In this document: positions 26,479 through 33,771 of the stretch, one piece after another | Numbering within the stretch: position 1 is the first letter of the stretch | Layout of the letters: every line of letters begins with the position of its first letter | IMG/VR virus record: IMGVR_UViG_3300010396_000065 | Location: 1 to 42,513 of that record | DNA from: a virus | Direction: 5' to 3' (one strand) | Length of the DNA stretch: 42,513 bases | Made by a program: the position numbers and the translations under genes | Notes under the pieces: model-generated | What the model was told of the DNA's origin: nothing | Databases searched by the model: none | Seen by the model: the letters and a program-made list of their open reading frames with translations, nothing else

Positions 26479-27107
26479 TCGCCATCCTGCAACAGGCCTC
26501 GCTCGTCCAGTGGTACTATCTGCTCGGCATTGCGGCCATCATCGGCGGGGGCATGCTGTTCGTCTGGCGGAAGGTCGTCCGGCCGAGTTACCGCTACATC
26601 CGAGAGCGGATGCGGCGCGTCACGGAGGCATTCGACTCCGTCGCCGCGATCCGCAAGGAAGTATTCCCGAACGGCGGGTCGTCCTTGCGTGACGCGGTCA
26701 ACAGCACATCGCATACGGTGCGCGAGATGTCCCGCGCCGTAGCGATGTCGATCGCACAAAATCGCTCGCTCGCCGAGCAGATGGAGACGGGCATGTTTGA
26801 GGGCGACGCAAACGGGCTGATCGTGTGGGCGAACCGCTCGCTCCGGCAGGTGACGGGCCTCCGCATGGAGCAGATCGTCGGCAGCGGCTGGGTGAACGCA
26901 GTGCATGATGATGATCGGCGCCGCATCGAAAACGACTGGGCGATGGCGATGCACAACCAGCGACCGTTTATCGCGATGTTCCGATTTACGCACGTCGGGA
27001 CGGGCACGTCGGTGCCAGTGCACTGCGAAGCGTACCCCATCTTTGCGAGCGAAGATACGACGTCCGGCTGGCTCGGCTTACTGCGCACGCGGGAGGTAGA
27101 GGCGTGA
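26475..27107 (+). CDS. membrane-anchored PAS-domain protein
   Basis: A 210-residue protein. Residues about 12-33 form one transmembrane helix (YYLLGIAAIIGGGMLFVW), followed by a basic stretch and a helical linker (to about 100). A single PAS domain then runs about 105-205: GMFEGDANGLIVWANRSLRQ, VTGLRMEQIVGSGWVNAVHD, DRRRIENDWAMAMHNQRPFI, and a closing AYPIFASEDTTSGWLGLL. This is the S-box order of PAS domains that sense ligands or redox state or mediate contacts. No histidine kinase, GGDEF or methyl-accepting part follows. It starts with GTG inside the GTGA overlap. The role in the phage is unknown. Confidence 0.85.
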   Translation: MIAILQQASLVQWYYLLGIAAIIGGGMLFVWRKVVRPSYRYIRERMRRVTEAFDSVAAIRKEVFPNGGSSLRDAVNSTSHTVREMSRAVAMSIAQNRSLAEQMETGMFEGDANGLIVWANRSLRQVTGLRMEQIVGSGWVNAVHDDDRRRIENDWAMAMHNQRPFIAMFRFTHVGTGTSVPVHCEAYPIFASEDTTSGWLGLLRTREVEA

Positions 27108-27358
27108 AGCTCCGAAACGATGTCTCCGAGGTGCGGCGGTTGATGGGTCGCACCGTCCTGGGCATGTTGTCGTCGCTGTTGCTGGCGCTGATCTCATGGG
27201 GCGCGGTGCAATTATGGGCATCGAAGCTCGACGTCTCGGTGTATGCGGACGACCATGCGCGGCTCGCGCTCCATACGCAGATCGACTCGCTGCGACTCGC
27301 GCACATCGAGCGGCAAGTGTTCGCGATTGCGTGTCCGCGAGGGCACAATGGACGCTGA
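27104..27358 (+). CDS. small membrane protein with periplasmic-type tail
   Basis: An 84-residue protein with one hydrophobic segment (about 18-40, VLGMLSSLLLALISWGAVQL) and a soluble, helical C-terminal part ending AIACPRGHNGR. The start is GTG overlapping the previous stop (GTGA). A single N-terminal helix with a polar tail would suit an antiholin, a spanin-like piece or a general membrane protein; its place before the holin-like gene hints at lysis, as inference. Confidence 0.6.
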   Translation: MKLRNDVSEVRRLMGRTVLGMLSSLLLALISWGAVQLWASKLDVSVYADDHARLALHTQIDSLRLAHIERQVFAIACPRGHNGR

Positions 27359-27617
27359 CGAGATCAAGCGCGATGTGGCCGTGGTGTGCCACTGGTACGA
27401 GGAAGCGCCGAGCGTGGTGTCCTCGACACGCGTCTTCACGGCCGTGCTCATCGCGCTCGGCGCGATTGATCTCGTGCTGCTCATCGTCTATGTCGTGACG
27501 TGCTTGCTCCGGCATGAGAAGCCGGACGCAAACGCGGTGGCGGCCATCGCATCACCGCTCGCGCCGCTGATCCCGTCCGGCGCCGTCGCGATTTACGCCC
27601 GCAACAAGGGAGCCTGA
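27348..27617 (+). CDS. holin-like membrane protein
   Basis: An 89-residue protein with two hydrophobic segments: FTAVLIALGAIDLVLLIVYV (about 30-53) and AIASPLAPLIPSGAVAIYA (about 66-84), with a charged RHEKPD turn between and a short basic C-terminus. Size and two-helix layout fit a class II-like holin, which would form holes in the inner membrane for lysis. I do not recognise a family motif, and other small membrane genes are near. Confidence 0.55.
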   Translation: MDADEIKRDVAVVCHWYEEAPSVVSSTRVFTAVLIALGAIDLVLLIVYVVTCLLRHEKPDANAVAAIASPLAPLIPSGAVAIYARNKGA

Positions 27618-27618
27618 C

Positions 27619-27687
27619 ATGAAGGAATGGATCATCGACCGCGACGATCAAAATGCGGGGGAGGCGACTCGTGACCTGGCGCATTGA
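27619..27687 (+). pseudogene. 22-codon fragment resembling the start of the DUF5675 gene
   Basis: An ATG right after the holin-like gene opens MKEWIIDRDDQNAGEATRDL, then stops at 27687. The first 12 residues match MKEWTFNRDDQNEYRTYAT at 28102 in 9 positions and the DNA is also similar. After the shared part the frame is unrelated and ends. It looks like a leftover of a partial duplication, or a small leader peptide. Confidence 0.4.
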
Positions 27688-28105
27688 ATACTTCGACCGG
27701 ATCGAGGACGTCTACGCGAAATACGGCGAGAGCGGCCCGTGGCCGATCGGCGTCATGTATCCGGATCCGGAGTACCTCGAGCATCGCATCAACGGGAAGC
27801 CGCTGATCTCGCCCGAGTACCGGCAGGTCTGGGCCGCGCTGCGGCCGCCGCTCGTGGTCGAGTTGCCCTGCGGGCATTTCTGCATCGACATGGTCACGAT
27901 GGCCGATGGCGTGCCGGGCGATCACGGCTGGGAAGTCTCCGGCCATCCTGCGCAACTCACCGTGAAGCCGAGTATCAACATCAAGAACGGCTACCACGGC
28001 TTCATCACCGACGGCGTGATCTGGGATGATGTCGAGGGGAGAACGTTCGCCGAGCGGCGCGAGAGCTTTCCCGACCATGTAGAGCACGCACGGCCGATCA
28101 TATGA
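27671..28105 (+). CDS. hypothetical protein, possible DUF6527-like fold
   Basis: About 144 residues from the GTG at 27671, which has GGGGAGG at 27657-27663; an ATG at 27653 would add six residues but lacks a site. It has MTWRIEYFDRIEDVYAKYGE, VVELPCGHFCID with a Cys/His pair, GDHGWEVSGHP, then TVKPSINIKNGYHGFITDGV. The order Cys-Gly..., Trp, Pro-Ser-Ile, His-x-Phe-Ile, Gly-Val-Ile-Trp recalls DUF6527 proteins. The likeness is by eye and partial; function unknown. Its stop overlaps the next start (ATGA). Confidence 0.5.
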   Translation: MTWRIEYFDRIEDVYAKYGESGPWPIGVMYPDPEYLEHRINGKPLISPEYRQVWAALRPPLVVELPCGHFCIDMVTMADGVPGDHGWEVSGHPAQLTVKPSINIKNGYHGFITDGVIWDDVEGRTFAERRESFPDHVEHARPII

Positions 28106-28647
28106 AAGAATGGACGTTCAACCGCGACGACCAGAACGAATACCGGACGTATGCGACGATCCTCCGTGAGGACGGCTCGCGCTTCGGCGACCTGCTCGAG
28201 CTGCCGTGGAAGGGCAACGCGCACGATGTCTCGTGCATTCCCGGCAATCAGCACTACCTGCTCGATCTCGTCTGGTCGAAGAAGCACGCGGGCGGCCGGT
28301 ACTGCTACCGCGACGTGCCGGGACCCACGGGCGAACCGAGCGATGAGCGCACCGGCTGTGAAATCCACAGCGCGAACATTCCCGCGCAGTTGCTCGGCTG
28401 TCAGGCGCCGGGGTATGCGCGGGTGCCGATGATGCCGATCAACGGTTTCCCGCCGCAGGACGGCGTCGCAAGCTCCGGGGACGCGACCATGAACTTCTAT
28501 CGCGAGTGCGGTGTCGAGAACTATCTCGCGTTGAACACACCCGATCTCGTGGCGCTGTTCGTGCGTGAGCATCCCGAGGCCGCAACAATCGGGGTGCAGA
28601 TCAACAACCCGCCCGTGGGCTTGCCGCCCATCGAGGTGGACGCATGA
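28102..28647 (+). CDS. DUF5675-family protein
   Basis: A 181-residue protein with the DUF5675 signature: an early strand TYATILREDGSRFGDLLELP, then WKGNAHDVSCIPGNQHYLLD, a central VPGPTGEPSDERTGCEIHSA and NIPAQLLGCQAPGY. These proteins are frequent in phages and near lysis genes; their biochemical role is not known to me. The C-terminal 45 residues look like an added helical piece (NFYRECGVENYLALNTPDLV). The start overlaps the previous stop and the end overlaps the next gene. Confidence 0.75.
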   Translation: MKEWTFNRDDQNEYRTYATILREDGSRFGDLLELPWKGNAHDVSCIPGNQHYLLDLVWSKKHAGGRYCYRDVPGPTGEPSDERTGCEIHSANIPAQLLGCQAPGYARVPMMPINGFPPQDGVASSGDATMNFYRECGVENYLALNTPDLVALFVREHPEAATIGVQINNPPVGLPPIEVDA

Positions 28648-29267
28648 CCGCGCCCGCGATCTCGGTCATTGTTCCGACGGTATCGTGGCGCGCCGCGCTC
28701 TATGCGGAGGCGCTCGCTGGGCTCAGCGCCCAGACGCTCCCGCGCGAGCAGTTCGAGATCGTGACGGCGTGCGATGACTCGACCGATGCCACGAAGTTCA
28801 ACCGGATGCTCGCGCGGTGCACCGGCGAGTTCGTGCTGTGGCACGCCGACGATGACCGGTTGCGACCGCACGCGCTGGAACACATGCTGGCAAAGGCGCG
28901 CGCGACAGGCGCGCACGTGATTTCGAGCGATGTGCAGACGTTCGGCGATCTCGGGCCGGGGCCGATCGCGCATTTCACCGATGGGCCGTGGACGTTCCAG
29001 AGCTTTCGCCACGGGCCGCCGATCTGGATCACATCCCTAATCGATCGCGCGCGGTGCATCGCGGCCGGCGGCTTCGCGTTCGACGCGCTCGTCTACGCGG
29101 ATTGGGCCTTGTGGTATGAGCTCTGGAAGGGCGGGGCGCAGAATGCGCACGTGAGCGAGGTGCTCTGGGACTACCGGTCGCATAGTGATCAGGCCTCGAC
29201 CCGGATCGATCCGAAGGCGTGCCGCGCGGCCTTCTATGCGAGGTATCCCGAGTTGTTTCCGGGGTAG
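28644..29267 (+). CDS. glycosyltransferase family 2-like protein
   Basis: A 207-residue GT-A type enzyme. It begins PAISVIVPTVSWRAALYAEA, continues with QTLPREQFEIVTACDDSTDA, and has the metal- and sugar-nucleotide-binding triplet in VLWHADDDRLRPHALEHML, the DxD-type motif. The later ARCIAAGGFAFDALVYADWA, with Asp in the acceptor loop, and DYRSHSDQAS also fit GT2. It is near the lower size limit for a full catalytic domain. This is the third glycosyltransferase in the window, and its target is unknown. Confidence 0.85.
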   Translation: MTAPAISVIVPTVSWRAALYAEALAGLSAQTLPREQFEIVTACDDSTDATKFNRMLARCTGEFVLWHADDDRLRPHALEHMLAKARATGAHVISSDVQTFGDLGPGPIAHFTDGPWTFQSFRHGPPIWITSLIDRARCIAAGGFAFDALVYADWALWYELWKGGAQNAHVSEVLWDYRSHSDQASTRIDPKACRAAFYARYPELFPG

Positions 29268-29364
29268 TGCGTTCCGGACCGGCACGCGGTATACTTCACT
29301 CGGATTCCCAACCCCTCGACTACCACACGATCCTGCAGCGCCATTCCCTTCGGAGGATTCGATC

Positions 29365-29676
29365 ATGAACAAGCATCGCGACGACGGTGAGGTCATGAGC
29401 CACAAGAGCCACGCCGACCACGAGAAGTCGCATAAGAAGAGCGGTGACGCCGGTGCGCTCGGTCCCGACCAGGGCATGCCGCGCAACAAGCGGGCTGACC
29501 CGATGCACGACCCGCTCGGCGATGCGTCCCACGACGCCGGCGCGCTCGGGCCGGATCAGGGGACGCCCCGCAGTGACGCAGGCTCGCCCACCACGCACGA
29601 GCATCCGGAGTTCGACGGTGGCGCGCACGAACACTCGCCGCACATGCCGGGCACCGCGCACGAACCGAACTGCTGA
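29365..29676 (+). CDS. histidine-rich disordered protein with internal repeat
   Basis: A 103-residue protein starting at ATG 29365, which follows CGGAGGATT. It is very polar and rich in His, Asp and Gly (MSHKSHADHEKSHKKSGDAG; HEHPEFDGGAHEHSPHMPGT). The segment DAGALGPDQGMPR is repeated as DAGALGPDQGTPR 32 residues later. No hydrophobic core is seen, so it is probably disordered; His clusters may bind metal. A weak TATACT at 29290-29295 upstream could be a -10 element, with no clear -35. Confidence 0.6.
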   Translation: MNKHRDDGEVMSHKSHADHEKSHKKSGDAGALGPDQGMPRNKRADPMHDPLGDASHDAGALGPDQGTPRSDAGSPTTHEHPEFDGGAHEHSPHMPGTAHEPNC

Positions 29677-29723
29677 ACCTGCGGACCCTCCCGCGTCTCT
29701 CTCCTCATCGAGGAACCGAATCG

Positions 29724-29984
29724 ATGGCAGCCAAGATCTACGACAACACCGTCGAGCACGGGAAGGCGAACGTGCCGGGCCACCCGACCGGCGACGGGAA
29801 CACGACGGAGCAGCCGAGCGATAGCGGCGCGACGTCGACGAAGGTGCAGGAACCGCCCGCCGAGGCGGCAAGCACCGAAGGGCCGGACGCGGCGGCTGGG
29901 CTGGCCTTCAAGGCACCGCCCACTTCGCCGCTGAAGGGTGAGAGCTCCCACATGCCGGGGTCCGACTCGACGCCGCACGTCTGA
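29724..29984 (+). CDS. disordered hypothetical protein
   Basis: An 86-residue protein (MAAKIYDNTVEHGKANVPGH at the start) rich in Pro, Ser, Thr, Ala and Gly and with no hydrophobic core. It ends SSHMPGSDSTPHV, similar in style to the preceding gene's HSPHMPGTAHEPNC, so the two small genes may be related. Function unknown. Confidence 0.5.
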   Translation: MAAKIYDNTVEHGKANVPGHPTGDGNTTEQPSDSGATSTKVQEPPAEAASTEGPDAAAGLAFKAPPTSPLKGESSHMPGSDSTPHV

Positions 29985-29987
29985 GCC

Positions 29988-30665
29988 GTGGCCGCACTCC
30001 GTAGCTACATCGTGACCGCCGCCGTTGCCCTGCTCGTGGGCGCCGGCGGCGCGCTCACATTCGCCTGGCATGCATGGCGCCCGAAGCAGGTTGTCGAGAC
30101 GTCGGCGCCAGCCGTCCGGCAGAAGGACTCAAGCCTCGTGGTGCAGCGTGTGCCCGACGCGCACGCCAAGCCGGCGCAGACGATCCCGAAAGGGACGACG
30201 GTCGAGCGCGTGGTGCATGTCGAAGTGCAGTCGAAGGCGATCGCCCCGGTTCCTGTTTCCGTACCTAGCGATAGCGGCAAAAATGAGAACCGAGTGGTCG
30301 GCTCCACTCCGGTTGAAAATCCATCACACGCCGTTGCTGTGGCATCGGTGCTGTGCCCGCCGGTCGGTATCGACCTCACACTCTTGCGTCTCAAAGATGG
30401 GACACAACGGGTCGTCGCCTCGAGCAAGGACGGGATCGTCCTGGACTCGGTGTCGGTGGATCATCCAGTGTCAGACGTGGCGCCCGCGCGCGTTCTGGCG
30501 TGGTCCGCAGGGCCGATCTGGGGCGGGGGCGACAATGGGGCGGGCCTGAACGTCACGCGTGACCTGGGCTTCCTCAGGGTGGTCGGCGCGGCGCTGCGCG
30601 CGCCGGCGCGAGGGCCGGTCCCGATTCACACCGTGGGATTGCTCGCGGTGAACATCCGCTTTTGA
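29988..30665 (+). CDS. membrane-anchored hypothetical protein
   Basis: A 225-residue protein starting at GTG 29988. It opens with a signal-anchor helix (about 5-27, SYIVTAAVALLVGAGGALTF) and then a periplasmic-type domain: SSLVVQRVPDAHAKPAQTIP, KGTTVERVVHVEVQ, CPPVGIDLTLLRLKDGTQRV, VASSKDGIVLDSVSVD, and a final beta-rich part ending GLLAVNIRF. Proteins of this layout occur in other siphophage genomes without a known function. Position among the late accessory genes is compatible with a spanin or cell-envelope role, but nothing shows it directly. Confidence 0.6.
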   Translation: MAALRSYIVTAAVALLVGAGGALTFAWHAWRPKQVVETSAPAVRQKDSSLVVQRVPDAHAKPAQTIPKGTTVERVVHVEVQSKAIAPVPVSVPSDSGKNENRVVGSTPVENPSHAVAVASVLCPPVGIDLTLLRLKDGTQRVVASSKDGIVLDSVSVDHPVSDVAPARVLAWSAGPIWGGGDNGAGLNVTRDLGFLRVVGAALRAPARGPVPIHTVGLLAVNIRF

Positions 30666-30853
30666 TGGCGAACCGCAAAGCGCAGCGCGTGAGGCAGCTG
30701 GCCGTCGAAAAGGCGATGCGCGGAACGCTCGAAAAACTTCTGGGCGAGGGGTTCCAACTCTTGCCGACCATTGAAGATACGGCGCGCGCGGAGATCGCGT
30801 TGGCGCACTGCGTAACAATGAAACTGCGCAGGATGCGCCGCCGAAAGGCTTGA
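30665..30853 (+). CDS. small basic helical protein
   Basis: A 62-residue protein coupled by TGATG to the previous gene. It is helical and basic at both ends (MANRKAQRVRQLAVEKAMRG; MKLRRMRRRKA) with a middle GTLEKLLGEGFQLLPTIEDT. It may bind nucleic acid, an inference from charge only. Confidence 0.5.
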   Translation: MANRKAQRVRQLAVEKAMRGTLEKLLGEGFQLLPTIEDTARAEIALAHCVTMKLRRMRRRKA

Positions 30854-30884
30854 CGCGATGGCTTGAAAATGGTATGGATCAGCC

Positions 30885-31073
30885 ATGCCAGAACAGCGTG
30901 CGAAGGCCGTCGAAGCGGTATGCGATGTATGCCACGGAACGGGAAAGCGCCCGAGCGAGTGGGATGCGCTCACGGGTGCCGTCGTCGCGTACGGGCCGTG
31001 TGGCTCCTGCCTTTGCCGCGGGCAGGTGCTCGTGAACGCGCCGGCGGTTGCGCCGGAGCTGGTGGCGGCGTAA
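30885..31073 (+). CDS. small DnaJ-like zinc-knuckle protein
   Basis: A 62-residue protein with CDVCHGTGKR and CGSCLCRGQV, two Cys-x2-Cys type knuckles of the DnaJ zinc-domain pattern (CxxCxGxG), separated by about 23 residues. The rest is short and Ala-rich. Such free zinc knuckles are frequent in phage genomes, role unknown. It is the last gene before the long non-coding divider. Confidence 0.6.
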   Translation: MPEQRAKAVEAVCDVCHGTGKRPSEWDALTGAVVAYGPCGSCLCRGQVLVNAPAVAPELVAA

Positions 31074-31388
31074 CGTAGTAGCTCGTACCCGCGCAGATTC
31101 TGAGCACTGCTGGACGGATCCGCAGCCGTTGGCCCCGAGCGGCGCGCACCATCGGGGCACTCTCCATTTCCGATAGCGGCGTGGTGCAGGTGAACCCGCC
31201 GGCCAGAGTTGCGCTTGAGCCGGCGGCAGCGTAAGTTCCTTCCCATGCCGAGCGCCGCTTGAAGCCGAACTGAGAAACCGGCCCGAGACCTTTCCGGCAT
31301 CCGACGGGGCACGACCCTTTAGTGGGCGGCCGTCAGTGGGTGCGAGAAAAGTGAGAAATACGCGCATACGTCGCGCCCTGAGTGGATG
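31074..31388 (+). other. non-coding divider with two perfect hairpins
   Basis: No frame here looks coding. Two strong hairpins are present: GCCCCGA (31132-31138) with TCGGGGC (31152-31158), loop 13; and CCGCCGGC (31196-31203) with GCCGGCGG (31219-31226), loop 15. The stretch could be a structured RNA, a replication or packaging element, or decayed coding sequence; I do not recognise a known RNA family. Confidence 0.5.
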
Positions 31389-31421
31389 AACGGCCCTGTC
31401 TCAGCGGGGCCGTTTGTCTTT
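31389..31421 (+). terminator. rho-independent terminator
   Basis: AACGGCCC at 31389-31396 pairs with GGGCCGTT at 31407-31414, extended inward by T-G and G-C pairs to a ten-pair stem with a six-base loop, followed by TGTCTTT. It sits at the end of the late-region genes and would separate them from the early genes that begin near 31507. Confidence 0.8.
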
Positions 31422-31437
31422 GGCAGTTATGAAAGTC

Positions 31438-31486
31438 CTTTACAAGCACTTGCGGGAATGAAAGTACTTGTATAAAGTGCTTGTCA
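31438..31486 (+). promoter_or_regulatory. operator-like cluster of 10-bp half-sites with -10 element
   Basis: Three related half-sites are visible: ACAAGCACTT (31442-31451), AAGTACTTGT (31462-31471) and AAGTGCTTGT (31475-31484); the first and third form a perfect 10-bp inverted repeat. A TATAAA at 31471-31476 could be a -10 element overlapping the sites; a good -35 is not clear. The layout suggests a promoter controlled by a dimeric DNA-binding protein, possibly the HTH protein encoded just downstream. Confidence 0.6.
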
Positions 31487-31506
31487 TGGACAGACGCGAG
31501 GACGAA

Positions 31507-31698
31507 ATGAACGCTGCGGAAGCCGCCCGATACGTCGGCGTCTCTGTGGCGGCGGTGCATCAGCGCCGGGAGAACCCGCGCAAGCAGCTGTCCGCCCGGC
31601 AGGTCAATGGCGTGTGGGTCTACTGGACGCCCGATCTCGATGCATGGCGCCTTGAGCGCAAGGCAGCGGCACTCGCCAAGCTGGAACATCTACAGTAG
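31507..31698 (+). CDS. small helix-turn-helix protein (MerR/excisionase-like)
   Basis: A 63-residue protein with NAAEAARYVGVSVAAVHQRR, the classic start of a MerR/Xis-type helix-turn-helix, a short wing (ARQVNGVWVYWTPDLDAWR) and a closing helix. I chose the ATG at 31507, with GAGGA at 31498-31502; an ATG at 31486 would add seven residues and overlap the operator. It probably binds DNA, likely near the half-site cluster just upstream, as inference. No integrase is present, so an excisionase role is unlikely. Confidence 0.7.
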   Translation: MNAAEAARYVGVSVAAVHQRRENPRKQLSARQVNGVWVYWTPDLDAWRLERKAAALAKLEHLQ

Positions 31699-31753
31699 AC
31701 GGGACGGGTCGCCCACATGCGGGCGGCGCGAACACGAAGCGGAGGGCGATCGG

Positions 31754-32797
31754 ATGAATGAGGCAGACGCACGCGAGGTCGAAGCGCGTAAGGCAGGATG
31801 GCTCGGCAAGCGCCGGACGTTGATCACGGCGACGGACGCAGCGAAGGTGCTGGGCTTCTCGCCCTGGGGCACCCAGATTGATGTCTGGCTGGACAAGCGG
31901 GGCGAAGCGCCAGAGCGTGAGGAAAACGCGGCCATGCGCCGAGGGAAGCGGCGGGAACGGTTGGTGCTCGAAGCGTACGCCGACGATGAACAGACCGAGA
32001 TCGCGTTTGCCGATCCATTCCACGTCCTAACGAATCCGCGTGTGCCGCACCTCGGGGCGACGCTGGATGCGCAGCGGCTGGACGACGGTCGCTCGGTCGA
32101 AGCGAAAACGGCGCGGTGGCCCGGTGCCGAGTGGGGACCGCACGACACGGACATCATGCCGATGCATTACGCGACGCAGTTGTATGTGCAGATGATCGTG
32201 ACCGCGACCGACGTCGCAGACCTGCCGGTGGAGTTCTACGGAGAGGAGTATCGGCGGTATCGTCTCCACCGCGATCCGGTGACGTCGGAGAAGATCGTGG
32301 ACATGCTCGGCGAGTTCTGGACGAACTACATCGCCACGGGCAAGGTGCCGCCGATCGACGGCTCGAAGAGTTATGCGGCCTTCCTCCAGCGGCGCTTCGC
32401 GAAGCACACCGAGGCCGTCGTGCATTCGAACGCGGCCGTGGATCGGGTGGCGACCACGCTGGCGCTGGTCCGAGGACAGATCGCGGCACTGACCGCGCAG
32501 AAGATCGAGGCAGAGAATACGATCAAGGCGGCGATCGCGGACGCAAAGAAGATTGAAGGGCCGAACTGGCAGGCGTCCTGGTCGAAGGCGAAGGATGGTG
32601 TCAAGGTGGACTGGGAAGCAGTGGCGTATGATGTCGCTGGCGAGCTCGCGCTGTCGCGCGCCGCGCATGCGCACCAGCAGATCACGCCGGATGGCGTCGT
32701 GCGGGAGCGGGTGGAGAAGTTCTCGACGCCGAAGCCGGGCGTGCGCCGATTCCTGTTCAAGTCGGAAGAGGACACGTCAGGGGAGGCGGACGCATGA
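31754..32797 (+). CDS. YqaJ-type recombination exonuclease
   Basis: A 347-residue nuclease of the lambda-exonuclease/YqaJ family that resects double-strand ends to give 3' single strands for the annealase. The core is at residues 25-175: LITATDAAKVLGFSPWGTQI, the RRGKRRERLVLEAYA helix, LGATLDAQRL with Asp, SVEAKTA with Glu and Lys, and MHYATQLYVQMIVTATDVAD. A helical C-terminal region (about 220-300) is an extra coiled part. The start at ATG 31754 has GGAGGG at 31741-31746. The stop overlaps the RecT start, as in other phage exonuclease-RecT pairs. Confidence 0.88.
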   Translation: MNEADAREVEARKAGWLGKRRTLITATDAAKVLGFSPWGTQIDVWLDKRGEAPEREENAAMRRGKRRERLVLEAYADDEQTEIAFADPFHVLTNPRVPHLGATLDAQRLDDGRSVEAKTARWPGAEWGPHDTDIMPMHYATQLYVQMIVTATDVADLPVEFYGEEYRRYRLHRDPVTSEKIVDMLGEFWTNYIATGKVPPIDGSKSYAAFLQRRFAKHTEAVVHSNAAVDRVATTLALVRGQIAALTAQKIEAENTIKAAIADAKKIEGPNWQASWSKAKDGVKVDWEAVAYDVAGELALSRAAHAHQQITPDGVVRERVEKFSTPKPGVRRFLFKSEEDTSGEADA

Positions 32798-33771
32798 GCA
32801 CCAACGACGCGCAGGAATCCACGGCACTCGCGAAGCCGGAGGACGCGAAAGACGAGGCGACGGAATCGCTGAAGAAGTTCCTCGAAAAGCATCGCGAGGC
32901 GATCGTTTCGGCGGCGGCGAATCGGATCAATCCAGACCGGGTGCTGAAGGTGGCGCTGCTCGCCGTCACGAAAGCACCACAGCTCTCGCACCCCAAGACG
33001 GATCGCATGAGTCTTCTGCGGTCGATCGTCTCCGCGGCCTCGCTCGGCTTGGAGGCGGGTTCGGCGCTGGGCGAGGCGTATCTCGTGCCTTACTGGAACA
33101 AAAACACGGGCCGGTACGATGTGGAGTTGATCATCGGATACCGTGGACTGGTGACGCTGGCAAGGCGCAGCGGGTCGATCAAGAGCGTGGACTCCCGTCC
33201 GGTGTTCGAGGGGGAGCGCTTCGAGCCGCATTATGGCACGGACCCGAAGATCATTCATGTGCCCGACTTCTCCATCGCGCGGACGCCGGACACGCTGACG
33301 GCGGTCTACACGGTGTGGAAGTTGGAGGACGGCGGCGAGCAGTTCGATATCATGAGCAAGGAAGAAGTTGAGGCCATCCGCACGCGGTCGAAGGCGAAGG
33401 ACAATGGACCGTGGAAAACCGACTACATCGAAATGGCGAAAAAGACCGTCACGCGTCGATCGGTGAAGATGGTGCCCATGTCCATCGAAATGGCCGAGGC
33501 GCTGGATGATGATACGCGGCGCGAGTTCGGCGATCTGGAGTTGGGCACCGTGACCGATGAGACGGAGGCGCTCGACGGGAAGGGCGCGAACGCGAAGCTG
33601 GCGGCGATGCTTCCGTCGTCCACGAAGGCGAACGAACCCAGCGGACCAAGCGAACGGCAACGTCGGCTGATCGAGAACGAACACACGCCGGGCGCGCTGG
33701 GCGATGAGGACAAGGAAGAACTGCGGCAGTTGAAGCTCGATCATCCTGAATGGTTCAAGGCGGCGTCGTGA
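32794..33771 (+). CDS. recT: RecT-family single-strand annealing protein
   Basis: A 325-residue annealase that coats 3' single strands and pairs them with complementary DNA. Family traits: INPDRVLKVALLAVTKAPQL, SLLRSIVSAASLGLEAGSAL, GEAYLVPYWNKNTG, VELIIGYRGLVTLARRSG, and YIEMAKKTVTRRSVK near 215-230. A charged C-terminal tail (about 260-325) may contact the exonuclease. It works with the upstream YqaJ protein in recombination-dependent replication or repair. Confidence 0.92.
   Translation: MSTNDAQESTALAKPEDAKDEATESLKKFLEKHREAIVSAAANRINPDRVLKVALLAVTKAPQLSHPKTDRMSLLRSIVSAASLGLEAGSALGEAYLVPYWNKNTGRYDVELIIGYRGLVTLARRSGSIKSVDSRPVFEGERFEPHYGTDPKIIHVPDFSIARTPDTLTAVYTVWKLEDGGEQFDIMSKEEVEAIRTRSKAKDNGPWKTDYIEMAKKTVTRRSVKMVPMSIEMAEALDDDTRREFGDLELGTVTDETEALDGKGANAKLAAMLPSSTKANEPSGPSERQRRLIENEHTPGALGDEDKEELRQLKLDHPEWFKAAS

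Noticed and set aside
31507-31698. An excisionase of a temperate phage
   Set aside because: There is no integrase, repressor or attachment site in the window; a general small regulator is more likely.
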